Shown one piece after another: positions 26,551 through 36,050 of a DNA stretch of 64,000 nt (position 1 is its first letter; each line of letters begins with the position of its first letter). Source of the DNA: Candidatus Hinthialibacteria bacterium OLB16. Lineage in GTDB: Bacteria > Hinthialibacterota > Hinthialibacteria > OLB16. The notes under the pieces are model-generated. The model saw only the letters and a list, made by a program, of their open reading frames with translations. It searched no databases and was not told the origin of the DNA. The DNA is taken from contig LMZT01000003.1 in the NCBI GenBank assembly GCA_001567115.1, forward strand, positions 1 to 64,000. The letters are read 5' to 3'. The translations under genes and the position numbers were made by a program.

Positions 26551-27773
26551 CGTTTTTTATAATCGCCCAGAGTCAGCCCCTTGCTGGCCAGCTCGGCTTT
26601 GATGATCTTCACCAAAGCCCATTCTTCCACATAACCCTGGATGCGGATTCCATTCAACAGAGTCATCGGCAGACCTGGGAAGTCCAGCACATGCGCAATC
26701 CGGAGGTGGTTGTCGAGGCCTTTCGGATGGGCCGCCTGCTCTTCCGCTGCCTTCATCTGCTCCTCGGTAAGGCCCGCCCGCCTTCCAATCTCACGCAGCA
26801 GCTCGGGGGTCAGCTTCTGGCCATTCTTGTAAATCTCGCCATGCACCCTCCAGAAGGCTTCATCACCCTGCGCCTGCAGCACATAGAGCGCCAGTGAGGT
26901 GGCACGGCAGGCCATGGGGTGGTTGGTATTGTTGGCCGCCGCCGGGTTGCAGTCCGAATTGAGCGGGTATTCAACCGCGGTCATGCGGATCAGAGAAGGG
27001 TATTTTTCCAGCAGATGGTTCCAGGTTTCTTTCATCATGTCACAGAAGGGGCACTCGTAATCTCCAAAAGAAACCACCTGGATGGGGGCATCGACCGGCC
27101 CTCGTGTGGGAAAAGCCTGGGTCCAGGGGGTGTCGATCCGGTTGATCTTGTTTTCCAGAATCAGGTGGAAACCACGCATTCGCATGTAATACCAATGCTC
27201 GAACCGGACCACCATCGCTCCCAGGATGATTAGAAGAACCACCATCAGGACAGTCTGGAAACGCCCTTTGGCAGTTCCGAACAGCGATTTCATATCCCAG
27301 GCAAACAGGGATTTGTATGGAGGTTTCAATCTCCAGCAGGCATAGGCAGTGGTTCCGGCAATGCTCAGATTGATCAGGTAATCTCCGACACACAACACAC
27401 ACACAGTCTGCACGACAAAAAACAGCGCCCAGGCGAAATACGCTGTGGCCAGCAGGAGCGGAACCGAGAACAGAGCCAGATGAAAAAGGGAAGCGAGCAG
27501 GTAAGGACCGCCATTGATCAGACCCACAACCGCCATGGAGGTGGCCAGGAAATACGCCACTGCCCCATAGACCGATATCGGCCTGCCAAAAAGGACTGAG
27601 TAGTCGCTCTCGAAGGCTTTTTCACAGCTCGACAGCTCCCCGAAGCTGCACCAGGTTCCCTCACCCATCATGGCCTTGCCGAATTCACGGTAAGACTCGA
27701 TCGACAGGCCGAACCCCAGGATTCCAAGGGCTGCGATGATCCACAATGAACGGCGTGCCAGGCGGCGTTTCAT
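26547..27773 (-). CDS. VKOR domain fused to DsbA/thioredoxin-like domain
   Basis: 408 aa from ATG 27773. The first half is vitamin K epoxide reductase-like: membrane helix 1, then the loop cysteine pair GTWCSFGELSSCEKAF, FGRPISVYGAVAYFL (quinone-site Ser/Tyr region) and the active CxxC in TVCVLCVGDYLI. The second half, after a further helix, is DsbA/thioredoxin-like: VVSFGDYECPFCDMMKETW with CPFC, and cis-Pro region GLPMTLLNGI. Such fusions form a self-contained disulfide machine: DsbA oxidises exported proteins and VKOR re-oxidises it using quinone. The extended upstream frame is not supported. It is coupled to the next gene by GTGA. Confidence 0.9.
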   Translation of the reverse strand: MKRRLARRSLWIIAALGILGFGLSIESYREFGKAMMGEGTWCSFGELSSCEKAFESDYSVLFGRPISVYGAVAYFLATSMAVVGLINGGPYLLASLFHLALFSVPLLLATAYFAWALFFVVQTVCVLCVGDYLINLSIAGTTAYACWRLKPPYKSLFAWDMKSLFGTAKGRFQTVLMVVLLIILGAMVVRFEHWYYMRMRGFHLILENKINRIDTPWTQAFPTRGPVDAPIQVVSFGDYECPFCDMMKETWNHLLEKYPSLIRMTAVEYPLNSDCNPAAANNTNHPMACRATSLALYVLQAQGDEAFWRVHGEIYKNGQKLTPELLREIGRRAGLTEEQMKAAEEQAAHPKGLDNHLRIAHVLDFPGLPMTLLNGIRIQGYVEEWALVKIIKAELASKGLTLGDYKKR

Positions 27774-27813
27774 GGGGGTGATTGTGACCTGTTTCAGGCC
27801 GTCCGAACAGCCT

Positions 27814-28461
27814 CTACCCGAGATGGAGGAAAGGATTGTTTTCCATCTCGAAACCAATCGTGGTGGCGGGTCCATGCCCCGGATAAACCACAGTTTCGGG
27901 AGGAAGGGTCATCAGCTTTTCCCGGATGCTTTTATGGAGCTGGTGCAGATCGCATCGCGGGAAATCGGTTCTGCCGATCGACCCCCGGAACAGCACATCT
28001 CCGCAGATCACCCACCCGTCACAGGAAAAACTGACCGATCCGGGGCTGTGCCCGGGTGTCCACAGGACATCGATCGGGGGGCCGCTCCATTCAATCTGCT
28101 GGCCATCCTCCAGCAGGATATCCGCCGGAGGAGAAGAAGCCGGCTCGAAATAAGCACTCAGGTTCAGCAGGGGATCCGGCAGGCACTCGGCATCTTCACG
28201 GTGAATCGCGATCGGGACTTCATATTTCGCTTTGAGAATTCCATTGGCCCCGATATGGTCGCCATGCCCATGGGTGTTCAGGATCAGAGTCACTTCTGCA
28301 CGATGCAGCCGGCACCAGTCCATGATCCGTTCGGAATCAGCACCCGGGTCAACCAGAATCCCTTTCCTTGTGGCTGATTCCACCACCAGGTAGCAGTTCG
28401 ATTCCAGCAGGCCGACAGCCAGAACATAAACTTCTGTCCGCGCCGATGATGAAAGGCTCAT
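27814..28461 (-). CDS. MBL-fold hydrolase, glyoxalase-II-like
   Basis: 215 aa with the zinc motif THGHGDH, followed by the later metal ligands in TPGHSPGS, ICGDVLFRGSIGRTDF and YPGHGPATTIG. GDVLF-x-GSIGRTD is typical of the hydroxyacylglutathione hydrolase/YcbL-like group. The start overlaps the preceding gene by ATGA. Cytoplasmic (no signal). Probable thioester or related hydrolase; substrate unknown. Confidence 0.88.
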   Translation of the reverse strand: MSLSSSARTEVYVLAVGLLESNCYLVVESATRKGILVDPGADSERIMDWCRLHRAEVTLILNTHGHGDHIGANGILKAKYEVPIAIHREDAECLPDPLLNLSAYFEPASSPPADILLEDGQQIEWSGPPIDVLWTPGHSPGSVSFSCDGWVICGDVLFRGSIGRTDFPRCDLHQLHKSIREKLMTLPPETVVYPGHGPATTIGFEMENNPFLHLG

Positions 28462-30604
28462 GGAACTGTAAACAGGAGATAACCCGCGCCGGCATTGCCT
28501 TCTTCATCCTCCGCCAGGAGTGAGATGGAATGCTCGCCGGCAGCGAGATCTCCTATATGAACCTGGAATGTTTCCTCGATGCTGTCGAGTATCCCATCCT
28601 CAGGCAATAACGATAAGCGTTCATCCACCCTGCCATCCAGAATGACCTCGACCGCAGTGAGCCGGGAGGTTTTATCCCGCACCAGGACACGGACATCAAA
28701 GGTGTTTCCTTCGACTTTCTGGCCGGTCCATTCGGCCACCTCGGGCGCGGTCTTATCAAGCAGGATCGGTTCACTCTGGCAGCTGTCCTCCCCCACCTGG
28801 CCGGGTGGATTCGCCAGACGGTCAGAAGCAGTCAAACGAACCTCATATTTTCCATCCGGCAGATTGCTGACATCCCAGGAATGCTTGGCGGCTTTGAGGT
28901 CTTTTTCGATTTCCTTCCAGAGGGTTTCCTGAACCCGGCGGTACTCCAGACGGTACACCAGGGTGTCTCCATTCGGATCTTCGGCTTTCCATGAAAGAGG
29001 TATGGAATCCTTCTGGGCCGAGCTGGAACTGGATTCGGATGAGCTGCTCTTGGAGGCTGTGCTGCCCGATTTGGATGCGGCGCCATTGGATTTGCTGGTA
29101 GAATTCGAGGAGCTGCTTTCGGAAGAACCGGCGGAATCGCCCACCTGCAGGGTTTCGATGCGTGGGGGACGATTGAGGGACTGGTAGACAATCTCGGCCT
29201 CCTGGATAACCGCCGAATCCCCGCTGGCAGTTCCCCCCATTTTCACACGCCACTGCAGGTAGCGTGCAGCCGGACTGGTGACTTTGCCCGGCTTCGGCAT
29301 GGCTGCCGACCATTTGCTCCAGCTCTCTCCCGGGTCTTTTGAATTTCCAGAGCGGGTTTCAAAAGCCAGGCTGGCTCCTTCGGGAACCGATGCGACCCAG
29401 TTGAGCTCTCCCCACAGGCTGGCAGTTTCGGCATCCAGAACCTTCGAAGCATAGGTTCCACCCTTGTCGGTGGCCGGAGAGAGAATGAACACTTTGGCCG
29501 GATTTCCAGTGATCATCCAGACACCATCGTTCTGGCGGGGAAGCAGGCCGAGAATTTCGCTGACCTGCAGATCTGAAACCAGGTCCAGCTCATCCCGGTA
29601 TCCCACTCGGAAAAGTTTCCCTTCATCACCGCTCCCCACAAGCAGCCCCTGATCGGCAACCAGCATGGCATTGGCGGCGGCGCCGGGTGTTTTATCGAGC
29701 AGCGCGCCAGCCCATCCGGGGTGATTTTCACAATTTCAGAAGACTTGTCGGTCTTGGGCGATGGGGGTGCTGGAGTGGGTTGAGGGACATCACGCTTGGC
29801 ATCGACCTGCACAGTCGGGATGATCCCGGCATACAGGGTTCCATCCGGGGCCAGGGCCAGCGATTTGACCTCGCCCAGATCCGAATCATATAAAACCCGA
29901 AAGTCTTTCTCGTTGACCAGCTCCGCCACCCAGCCATTCGAGGCGGTGCCGAAATAAATTTTCCCATCTGCATTCTTTACCAGTGACAGGATGTGTTTCT
30001 CGCCGGTCTTGACCAGTGTTTTTGTTTTTCCATCCAGGGCCATGCGAAGAATCTGCCCTTTATCTCCAGTGGCCAGGATCAGGTCTCCGGTTGCATCCTG
30101 AACCATGGCCCAGATATAGTCCTGCCCACTGGCCCCGATCAGCGTGACAGCCCCTTCATCGGAAATCTTGTACACACTGCCGCCCGGTGAGACCCCGGCA
30201 TACAGCGCTCCATCGGAACCGATCAGCAAGGCATGCACTGTATTGCCATCCAGGTCGGCAAACAGGCGGGCTTCCGCGGTCGCTGTCCCGGGTGTCCCGG
30301 CAATCCTGTAAATCTTGGCGCTGTTCCCGGTGCCGGCATACAAGGTTCCTCCATCCGGGCTGGCAGCCAGGCTCCAGATGGCCGATTCCTTGACCTCGGC
30401 AAAGGGCTGGATCGAAGGCGCCAGGCGAATCTCGCCGGGGTGCTGGATCGATACCCTCTCTGACTCACCATCGGAAAAATCATTGAAGGTGCTGATGCGC
30501 CAGGTTTGTGGTGAAACCGCACCGGCGGCCATCGCCAGCAGTGTGATTCCGATCCATCCGGCCAGGAAATTCCGCAACTTATGAGATGTCTGGTTTAGAT
30601 TCAT
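28458..30604 (-). pseudogene. Exported beta-propeller protein with C-terminal fibronectin-like domain, one frameshift
   Basis: I start at ATG 30604, which heads a signal peptide (FLAGWIGITLLAMAAGAVS). WD/NHL-style blades repeat with LYAGTGNSAKIYRI, LYAGVSPGGSVYKI, LILATGDKGQILRM and IYFGTASNGWVAEL. The frame breaks near 29701-29706 (one missing base); with it restored the text runs PDGLARLLDKTPGAAANAML and continues. Next come a Ser-rich stretch (SSESSSSNSTSKS) and an FnIII-like domain with PLSWKAEDPNGD, DGKYEVRLTASD and DGRVDERLSLL. The repaired length is 715 aa. It lies 17 nt after the S55 gene (ending 30621), so the two may act together on the cell surface. Confidence 0.75.
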
Positions 30605-30620
30605 CGAGCCGAACCCCATT

Positions 30621-32642
30621 TCAATTCAATCGATCAGCCTGTGAGGGCTGCACATTCACCAGAATCATCTGGCTGCCGGAAACCGGGAGCGATGCCTGGA
30701 TCGTTTCAGTCAGCAGTGGGCGATTGGCCAGGAACTGCCCGGTGCCGCGTTCGGTCGATTCAGCCATCACCCGCAGAACCGAAGAGGGCAGGTTCGGCAT
30801 CTCGCGTCCGTTGAAAGATGCCCCGGGAGCCAGGGCCGACAGGGTGACAAAAACCTGGTCATTGCGGTAGACCTCATTGAGCAGCCGCAGGAGGTCATCC
30901 ATCGAGCGAGGGCGGAAACGGTCCGGGTTGCGCCTCTGCATCTCACCGATATGGCCGGCGGCGTCATTGACAGTCACCAGCAGTGGCCCGACCGGAAATT
31001 CCTTCGGGATGGCAATCGCCTTCTCGAATGTCTGCAGCTCACCCATCCAGGGGCGCACCGCCATCTGCAGCTTCAGGCTCTGGCCCAGCTCGACCTCCTG
31101 GCGGTCCATCTGGATCCATTCGAGAGTTCCCTTTTTCAGCCGGTCGACCGATTCCGTTTTCAGCTCGATCGCCTCGATCGTGGCCTGCTCGTAGGGATTC
31201 TTGAGCACCAGATCCACCGCCGCGCTGAAGGTCATCGCCAGCTCGAAGGAGGTCCCCATGGCGGAGGACACCTGATCCCGGATCACGACCGGCGCACGGC
31301 CCTTGAGATGGATGGTGAGGGTGTAATCGGTGGTGGTGTCACGCATGGCGCGTGTGGCGGCATCGAAGGCATCCAGCACACACATCATTCCAAAACGGGG
31401 GGTGAAGAACCGGTGGAGAATAATTTCGTAAGTGAAATCCCGGTCGATTCCAGCTGCCTGGTTGCGGATATTGACTTTGAATGGAACCAGGGTGGGTTTG
31501 GCTCCAATCACTCCGCCGACCGCTGGAAAGCGGTCTTGTTCCAAAGCCCCCACGATCTCGATCAGGCCGCCCATTTTGAAAGAGTTCATGCTCGATGGCA
31601 TGACTGTGGTGATGTAGGCGGTGGTCATGGGGAGATCGGTGGGGCCATCCTGAAACATGGGATGCCCGAATCCGATCACTTTCTCCCCATCCATGTAGGT
31701 GGTGGTGCCGATGGCGGTGGCATTCAGGTCCCCGGTAATGAGGGCCACACCCAGTGAAGAGCCAGGCTCCAGATGGACCGGTTCGCTGACCGCCGAGATG
31801 GCAGTTCCCCCAAGACTCGGTTGCAGGCCGGCCGCCGGGAAAAGACCCGCGACCTGGTCGAAAATTTCATTCGACACCCCACCAAGAGACAGGGGTGTTG
31901 CCAGGGGAACCCAGCCCCCTTTCGCATTCCCGGAAAGGCGATGTTTGAGTGGCGCCTGCCACCAGTCGGTCCAGGAAGAATGGGCTGGAAGAATCGCGGG
32001 CTGGAATTGCGGAAATTCCGCTGCCTGCAGGGCCGGTTTACCGGCAATCCCCAGTGCACCCTGGGCATCTTTGCGCAGAAAGGCACTCAATCTTCCCTCC
32101 CAGTTTTCGAGCGGCGGATTGACCTGAGATTGCGGGATATCCCGGCTGTTCAGTGTGTTCATTTGTGCCGCTCCAGCCGGGAAAGCCCGCTCGGTCGGCG
32201 CCAGATCGATCACAGGGAGCATTTTTTCGATGGGGGTAATCCCGGCGATCGAGTCGGTTGAAAAGGTCCAGGCATAGGCGACCGCCCCGATCAACTTGGC
32301 CTTGGCACCCTGCTCGATATAGACCGGAGAGCCGCTCATTCCTGCAATGACACCGGTTTTGGCCAGTGGCCCGCCGGTGCAGCGCCCCAGGATCATGTCG
32401 CTGCCGGAATACTCATTCCTCAACACCCCGAGAATTTCCACCTCGAAACGTTCGATCCTGGTTCCCTGGAAGACAGTCAGCCCATACCCCTTCATCCCCT
32501 CACGGATATCGGCTGATGACATGAATTTGTCTGCATCGAAACGGGAAGGTGGGGAGGTTTGTCCTTCAGCTGGTATCGCTGGGCCAGGAAGGCCCATCAA
32601 CACCAGCAGGACAATTAAGACAAAGCGGCTGCCTGGATTCAT
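30621..32642 (-). CDS. SpoIVB-like S55-family serine peptidase, exported
   Basis: 673 aa from ATG 32642 (AGGA upstream), signal peptide FVLIVLLVLMGLPGPAIPA. The S55 Ser motif GMSGSPVYIE lies about residue 102-109, followed by AKLIGAVAYAWTF and GITPIEKML. A GFGHP motif follows much later, near residue 340 (VIGFGHPMFQDGPTDLPMTTAY). The order Ser then His differs from SpoIVB, where His comes first. The second half is beta-rich, like a PDZ or carrier region. SpoIVB cleaves a sporulation signalling protein; homologues occur widely in non-spore-formers with unknown targets. The beta-propeller gene starts 17 nt further on. Confidence 0.82.
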   Translation of the reverse strand: MNPGSRFVLIVLLVLMGLPGPAIPAEGQTSPPSRFDADKFMSSADIREGMKGYGLTVFQGTRIERFEVEILGVLRNEYSGSDMILGRCTGGPLAKTGVIAGMSGSPVYIEQGAKAKLIGAVAYAWTFSTDSIAGITPIEKMLPVIDLAPTERAFPAGAAQMNTLNSRDIPQSQVNPPLENWEGRLSAFLRKDAQGALGIAGKPALQAAEFPQFQPAILPAHSSWTDWWQAPLKHRLSGNAKGGWVPLATPLSLGGVSNEIFDQVAGLFPAAGLQPSLGGTAISAVSEPVHLEPGSSLGVALITGDLNATAIGTTTYMDGEKVIGFGHPMFQDGPTDLPMTTAYITTVMPSSMNSFKMGGLIEIVGALEQDRFPAVGGVIGAKPTLVPFKVNIRNQAAGIDRDFTYEIILHRFFTPRFGMMCVLDAFDAATRAMRDTTTDYTLTIHLKGRAPVVIRDQVSSAMGTSFELAMTFSAAVDLVLKNPYEQATIEAIELKTESVDRLKKGTLEWIQMDRQEVELGQSLKLQMAVRPWMGELQTFEKAIAIPKEFPVGPLLVTVNDAAGHIGEMQRRNPDRFRPRSMDDLLRLLNEVYRNDQVFVTLSALAPGASFNGREMPNLPSSVLRVMAESTERGTGQFLANRPLLTETIQASLPVSGSQMILVNVQPSQADRLN

Positions 32643-32702
32643 CGCATATTCCTGAGACTGACAAATAGAGGATAGTCGGTTGCAGAATCGCTTCCGGATC
32701 AT

Positions 32703-33070
32703 ATCGCTAACCTTAATGGGCCGCCTCTCAGTGTGTCAAGGATGAGATTGGTGAATGGCGGCCATGATCCGGCTGCCGGATCCCCTCAGCCCCACACAGG
32801 CAATAATAAATACCGGTATACCCCCAATGGCAATGCCGGCAGCCCATTGAAACAGGGGCACACCGAACCATCCCACTGCAGTAAATCAGCATGACCCATT
32901 GCCTGTTCTTCAGCCGGAGAATTATTTCAGATCGTTACCTTGCGGCCATCCGGATCGATAAATAAACTGAAGGGCGAAGCGGGAAGAGCCGGAGATCCGT
33001 CTGTTTACCTTCGGCCGATGGGTCCCGTATCCCTGACCTCACAAACCTCAATCAATCAAAGGAGAAAAGA
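32703..33070. other. Upstream region between S55 operon and superoxide dismutase
   Basis: A non-coding divergent region of about 370 nt. I see no clear -35/-10 pair. The sod start has a good AAAGGAG site 6 nt upstream. Two short hydrophobic-looking frames on the minus strand are not supported by a ribosome site. Confidence 0.4.
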
Positions 33071-33847
33071 ATGAACGAAAGCCGGCGTGAATTTCTGACT
33101 GTTGGTGCAGCTTCCGCTCTGGGTGGAGCGCTTTTGAGCGGTGTGCTGAATGGAAAAGCCGAGGCCGCCGAAGGTTCCGGCCATGAGGGTCATCCGGGCC
33201 ATGCCAATGCCATGAAGGGCCTGTTCCCGGGTGCTGTGGATGCAGATGGGAAGTATGCCCTTCCACCGCTGCCTTATGCCTATGATGCCCTGGCTGAAGT
33301 CATCGATGAGCAGACCATGAAACTCCACCATGACAAACATCATGAAGGTTATGTCAAAGGACTCATCAAAGCTGAGGAAGAACTCGCCAAGGCACGCCAG
33401 TCTGGAAACTTCGAGTTCATTCAATACTGGTCCAGGCAGTCCGCTTTCCATGGGGGCGGCCATTTCCTGCACACCATGTTCTGGGCCTGCATGGCTCCTC
33501 CGGGACAAGGTGGGGAACCGGGCGAATCCTTCAAAAAGGGGATCGAAAAAGATTTCGGGTCGGTCGATGGAATGGTGGCTCAGCTCAAAGCCGCCACCAA
33601 ATCAGTCGAAGGCTCCGGGTGGGGGTTGCTGGCGTATTCGATCGCTGCCGGCAAGCTGGTGATCCTGCAGGCGCAGAACCAGCAGCTCCTGACCCAGTGG
33701 GCAAGCATCCCGCTGCTTGGAATCGATGTCTGGGAACATGCCTATTACCTCAAGTACCAGAACAACCGTGGCGCCTATGTGGATGCATTTCCAAAGATCA
33801 TCAACTGGAAGGGAGTCTCCGAGCGTTATTCCATGCTGGCGGGATAA
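33071..33847 (+). CDS. Tat-exported Fe/Mn superoxide dismutase
   Basis: 258 aa with a strong AAGGAG site. The N-terminus is a twin-arginine signal: SRREFLTVGAASALGGALL, then a His/Gly-rich linker. The body is Fe/Mn SOD: LPPLPYAYDALAEVID, LHHDKHHEGYV (first His ligand), FHGGGHFLHTMFW (second His), GWGLLAYSIAAGKL and IPLLGIDVWEHAYYLKYQN (Asp and last His). It converts superoxide to peroxide and oxygen outside the cytoplasm, which is less common than cytoplasmic SodA/SodB. The His/Gly stretch after the signal may bind metal. Confidence 0.94.
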   Translation: MNESRREFLTVGAASALGGALLSGVLNGKAEAAEGSGHEGHPGHANAMKGLFPGAVDADGKYALPPLPYAYDALAEVIDEQTMKLHHDKHHEGYVKGLIKAEEELAKARQSGNFEFIQYWSRQSAFHGGGHFLHTMFWACMAPPGQGGEPGESFKKGIEKDFGSVDGMVAQLKAATKSVEGSGWGLLAYSIAAGKLVILQAQNQQLLTQWASIPLLGIDVWEHAYYLKYQNNRGAYVDAFPKIINWKGVSERYSMLAG

Positions 33848-33850
33848 AGG

Positions 33851-33870
33851 GGGCTGTGTTCGCACAGCCC
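33851..33870 (+). terminator. Hairpin after sod
   Basis: An 8-bp perfect stem GGGCTGTG/CACAGCCC closes a TTCG tetraloop just after the stop. There is only a weak T-rich tail (TTCTG). It is a likely intrinsic terminator or mRNA 3-prime stabiliser. Confidence 0.65.
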
Positions 33871-33890
33871 TTCTGATGCCAGGGCTGTAA

Positions 33891-33926
33891 ATCACCCTGG
33901 ATGGCTGGCCGCACATCCAGGGTGAT
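33891..33926. terminator. 13-bp hairpin between convergent sod and PSP1 gene
   Basis: ATCACCCTGGATG and CATCCAGGGTGAT pair perfectly over 13 bp around a 10-nt loop. The plus side is followed by GTTTATT. It ends two bases before the PSP1 gene stop, so it may stop transcription from both sides. Confidence 0.65.
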
Positions 33927-33928
33927 GT

Positions 33929-34943
33929 TTATTGTCCCTCTGAGCGGGGTGGTTTGTGTTTCCTGTGGTTCTGGGGCCTCGAGGAACGGCCTTCCTCGAG
34001 CGACCGGATGTCTTCGTTGCTGGGATCTTCCAGCTCCACCAGAGACTCATCCAAATCCGATCCAGGGGCCTCTGGCCGGCCGGAATTGCCCTGCGGGCCA
34101 GACATCTGGCTGAAGCGGGGCGCATTCCGCCAGTCCGGATTTGAACGCTTGAATTCTTCGAGTGGAATTTCGAGGATCTGGTTTTCCACCTGCAAGCTGA
34201 CACTCTCTTTGATGATGTTGTAACCGATCACCTTGTAATTGCGGTCTCCCTGGCGTCCGGCTGTCCCCATCCTCGGGTAGTGGCGCTGCGAATCGACATA
34301 GTTCTGATGTTCGTACTTCAGGCAGCACAGCAGCCTGCCGCAACAGCCGCTGATCTTGCTTGGGTTCAGCGCCAGGTTCTGGTCTTTGGCCATCTTGATG
34401 GTTATCGGATCAAAGCCTTTCAGAAAACGGCTGCAGCAGAGTTCCTGCCCGCACAAACCAAATCCACCAACCATTCCGGCAGCATCACGAACACCAATCT
34501 GGCGCAGCTCGATGCGTGCGTGAAACAGATGCGCCAGGTCTTTGACCAGTTCGCGAAAATCCACACGGTTGTCCGAGCTGAAATAGATTTTCATCTTGTT
34601 GGAGCGGAAGAAATAAAAACGCCGAAACCAGCTTGATGTCGAGGTTGTGGTGGCGGACTTTCTCATAAGCCTGGCCGATGGCATGAGGCTCACGCTCCTG
34701 GCGCAGGGTCTGGGCTTTCTGGATTTCCTCACTGCCGGGGATCCCGATCACCCTGGGCAGTTCGATTTCTTCCCATATTTCGGATATCGGAACAGGCCGT
34801 GAAACAAGGGTCCCAAGGTCCTCGTCTTCCTCCACCGGGACAACCACCCAGCTGCCCTGCTGGACCTCCAGCCCTTCGGAAAGAACATAACGCCGGGGTT
34901 TCTGGCCCTCACGCAGCCGTACCTGCACCATCAGATCAGACAT
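33929..34943 (-). pseudogene. PSP1-domain protein (RicT/YaaT-like), one frameshift
   Basis: The N-terminal piece (from 34943: DLMVQVRLREGQKPRRYVL, SWVVVPVEEDEDLGTL) joins KIYFSSDNRVDFRELVKDLA, IELRQIGVRDAAGMVGG, CGQELCCSRFL and CCGRLLCCLKYE, the signature of the PSP1 family with its cysteine clusters. The join needs removal of one A from the A3 run at 34625-34627 (DIKLVRRFYFFRSNKMK), giving 337 aa. RicT in Bacillus binds Fe-S with RicA/RicF and assists RNase Y processing; here that role is only family knowledge. The C-terminus is a disordered Pro/Arg/Ser tail. Note the good family fit despite the shift. Confidence 0.8.
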
Positions 34944-34991
34944 AATTTATATATTGGGTAAACCTTCTTTATTTCTGCTTCTAACCTCAGC

Positions 34992-35927
34992 CTAGATGAC
35001 TTTCGAGAACCAGTCCAGAGTCCGTTGCAACCCTTCGTGGAGTTTAATCTTCGGCTCCCATCCCAGAAGAGTGTGTGCCAGTGTGATATCCGGCTTGCGC
35101 TGGCGGGGGTCATCGGTGGGAAGTTCGGAGAATTTTATCGGCAGCTGTTTGCCGACCAGCTCCGAGAGCTTTTCGGCCAGCTCGAGGATGGTGAATTCAT
35201 CCGGATTGCCGATGTTGACCGGCCCGGAATAATCGCTCGCGGCAAGCCGCAGAATCCCTTCGATGAGATCGGAAACGAAACAGAACGAGCGGGTCTGGCG
35301 GCCATCACCGAAGACAGTCAATTCTTCCCCGCGCAGGGCCTGGGCAATGAATGCCGGGACAACCCTTCCATCATGGAGCCTCATCCTCGGTCCATAGGTG
35401 TTGAATATGCGCACAATGCGGGTCTCCACCCCATGGGTGCGGTGGTAGGCCATAGCCATCGCCTCGGCAAACCGCTTGGCTTCATCATACACACCGCGCG
35501 GCCCGACCGGGTTGACATGCCCCCAGTAGTCCTCGGTCTGCGGATGCACATTCGGATCTCCATACACCTCCGAGGTCGAAGCCAGCAGAAAGCGTGAGTT
35601 TTTCGCCTTTGCAAGCCCCAGGGCATTATGGGTGCCGAGCGAGCCGACCTTGAGGGTCTGAATCGGGAGCTTGAGATAATCGATGGGGCTGGCAGGGGAT
35701 GCAAAATGCAGCACCAGATCGACCGGGCCATCGATCGCCAGGAATGTCGTGACATCCTGTTTGATGATTGTCAGATGATCCTGGGGGAGCGCTGCCAGGT
35801 TGTCCGGGTTCCCGGTAATAAAATTGTCGAGAACCACCACCTCATTGCCTCGCCGCAACAGTTCCTCCGCCAGATGGGAGCCAAGGAATCCCGCTCCGCC
35901 GGTAATGACAATTCGTTGACTGGACAT
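34992..35927 (-). CDS. NAD-dependent sugar-nucleotide epimerase/decarboxylase (UDP-glucuronate decarboxylase-like)
   Basis: 311 aa from ATG 35927. Extended short-chain dehydrogenase: [15 protein letters not shown] (NAD), [62 protein letters not shown] (YxxxK) and [19 protein letters not shown]. The [15 protein letters not shown] and [10 protein letters not shown] wording is that of UDP-xylose synthases (Uxs), which make UDP-xylose from UDP-glucuronate for surface polysaccharides. Epimerase activity cannot be fully excluded from sequence alone. Confidence 0.9.
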   Translation of the reverse strand: MSSQRIVITGGAGFLGSHLAEELLRRGNEVVVLDNFITGNPDNLAALPQDHLTIIKQDVTTFLAIDGPVDLVLHFASPASPIDYLKLPIQTLKVGSLGTHNALGLAKAKNSRFLLASTSEVYGDPNVHPQTEDYWGHVNPVGPRGVYDEAKRFAEAMAMAYHRTHGVETRIVRIFNTYGPRMRLHDGRVVPAFIAQALRGEELTVFGDGRQTRSFCFVSDLIEGILRLAASDYSGPVNIGNPDEFTILELAEKLSELVGKQLPIKFSELPTDDPRQRKPDITLAHTLLGWEPKIKLHEGLQRTLDWFSKVI

Positions 35928-36050
35928 ATCCGCTGGTCTCTCATTCTCTGGAATGTGAAATGGCTTCACCTGGAAAAAAGTTTTTCCGCTCTCCCTCTTC
36001 CGGGGCCGAGGGAAAAAGTATGGTTTGGTTATCGATTTTTGTGGAGGGGA

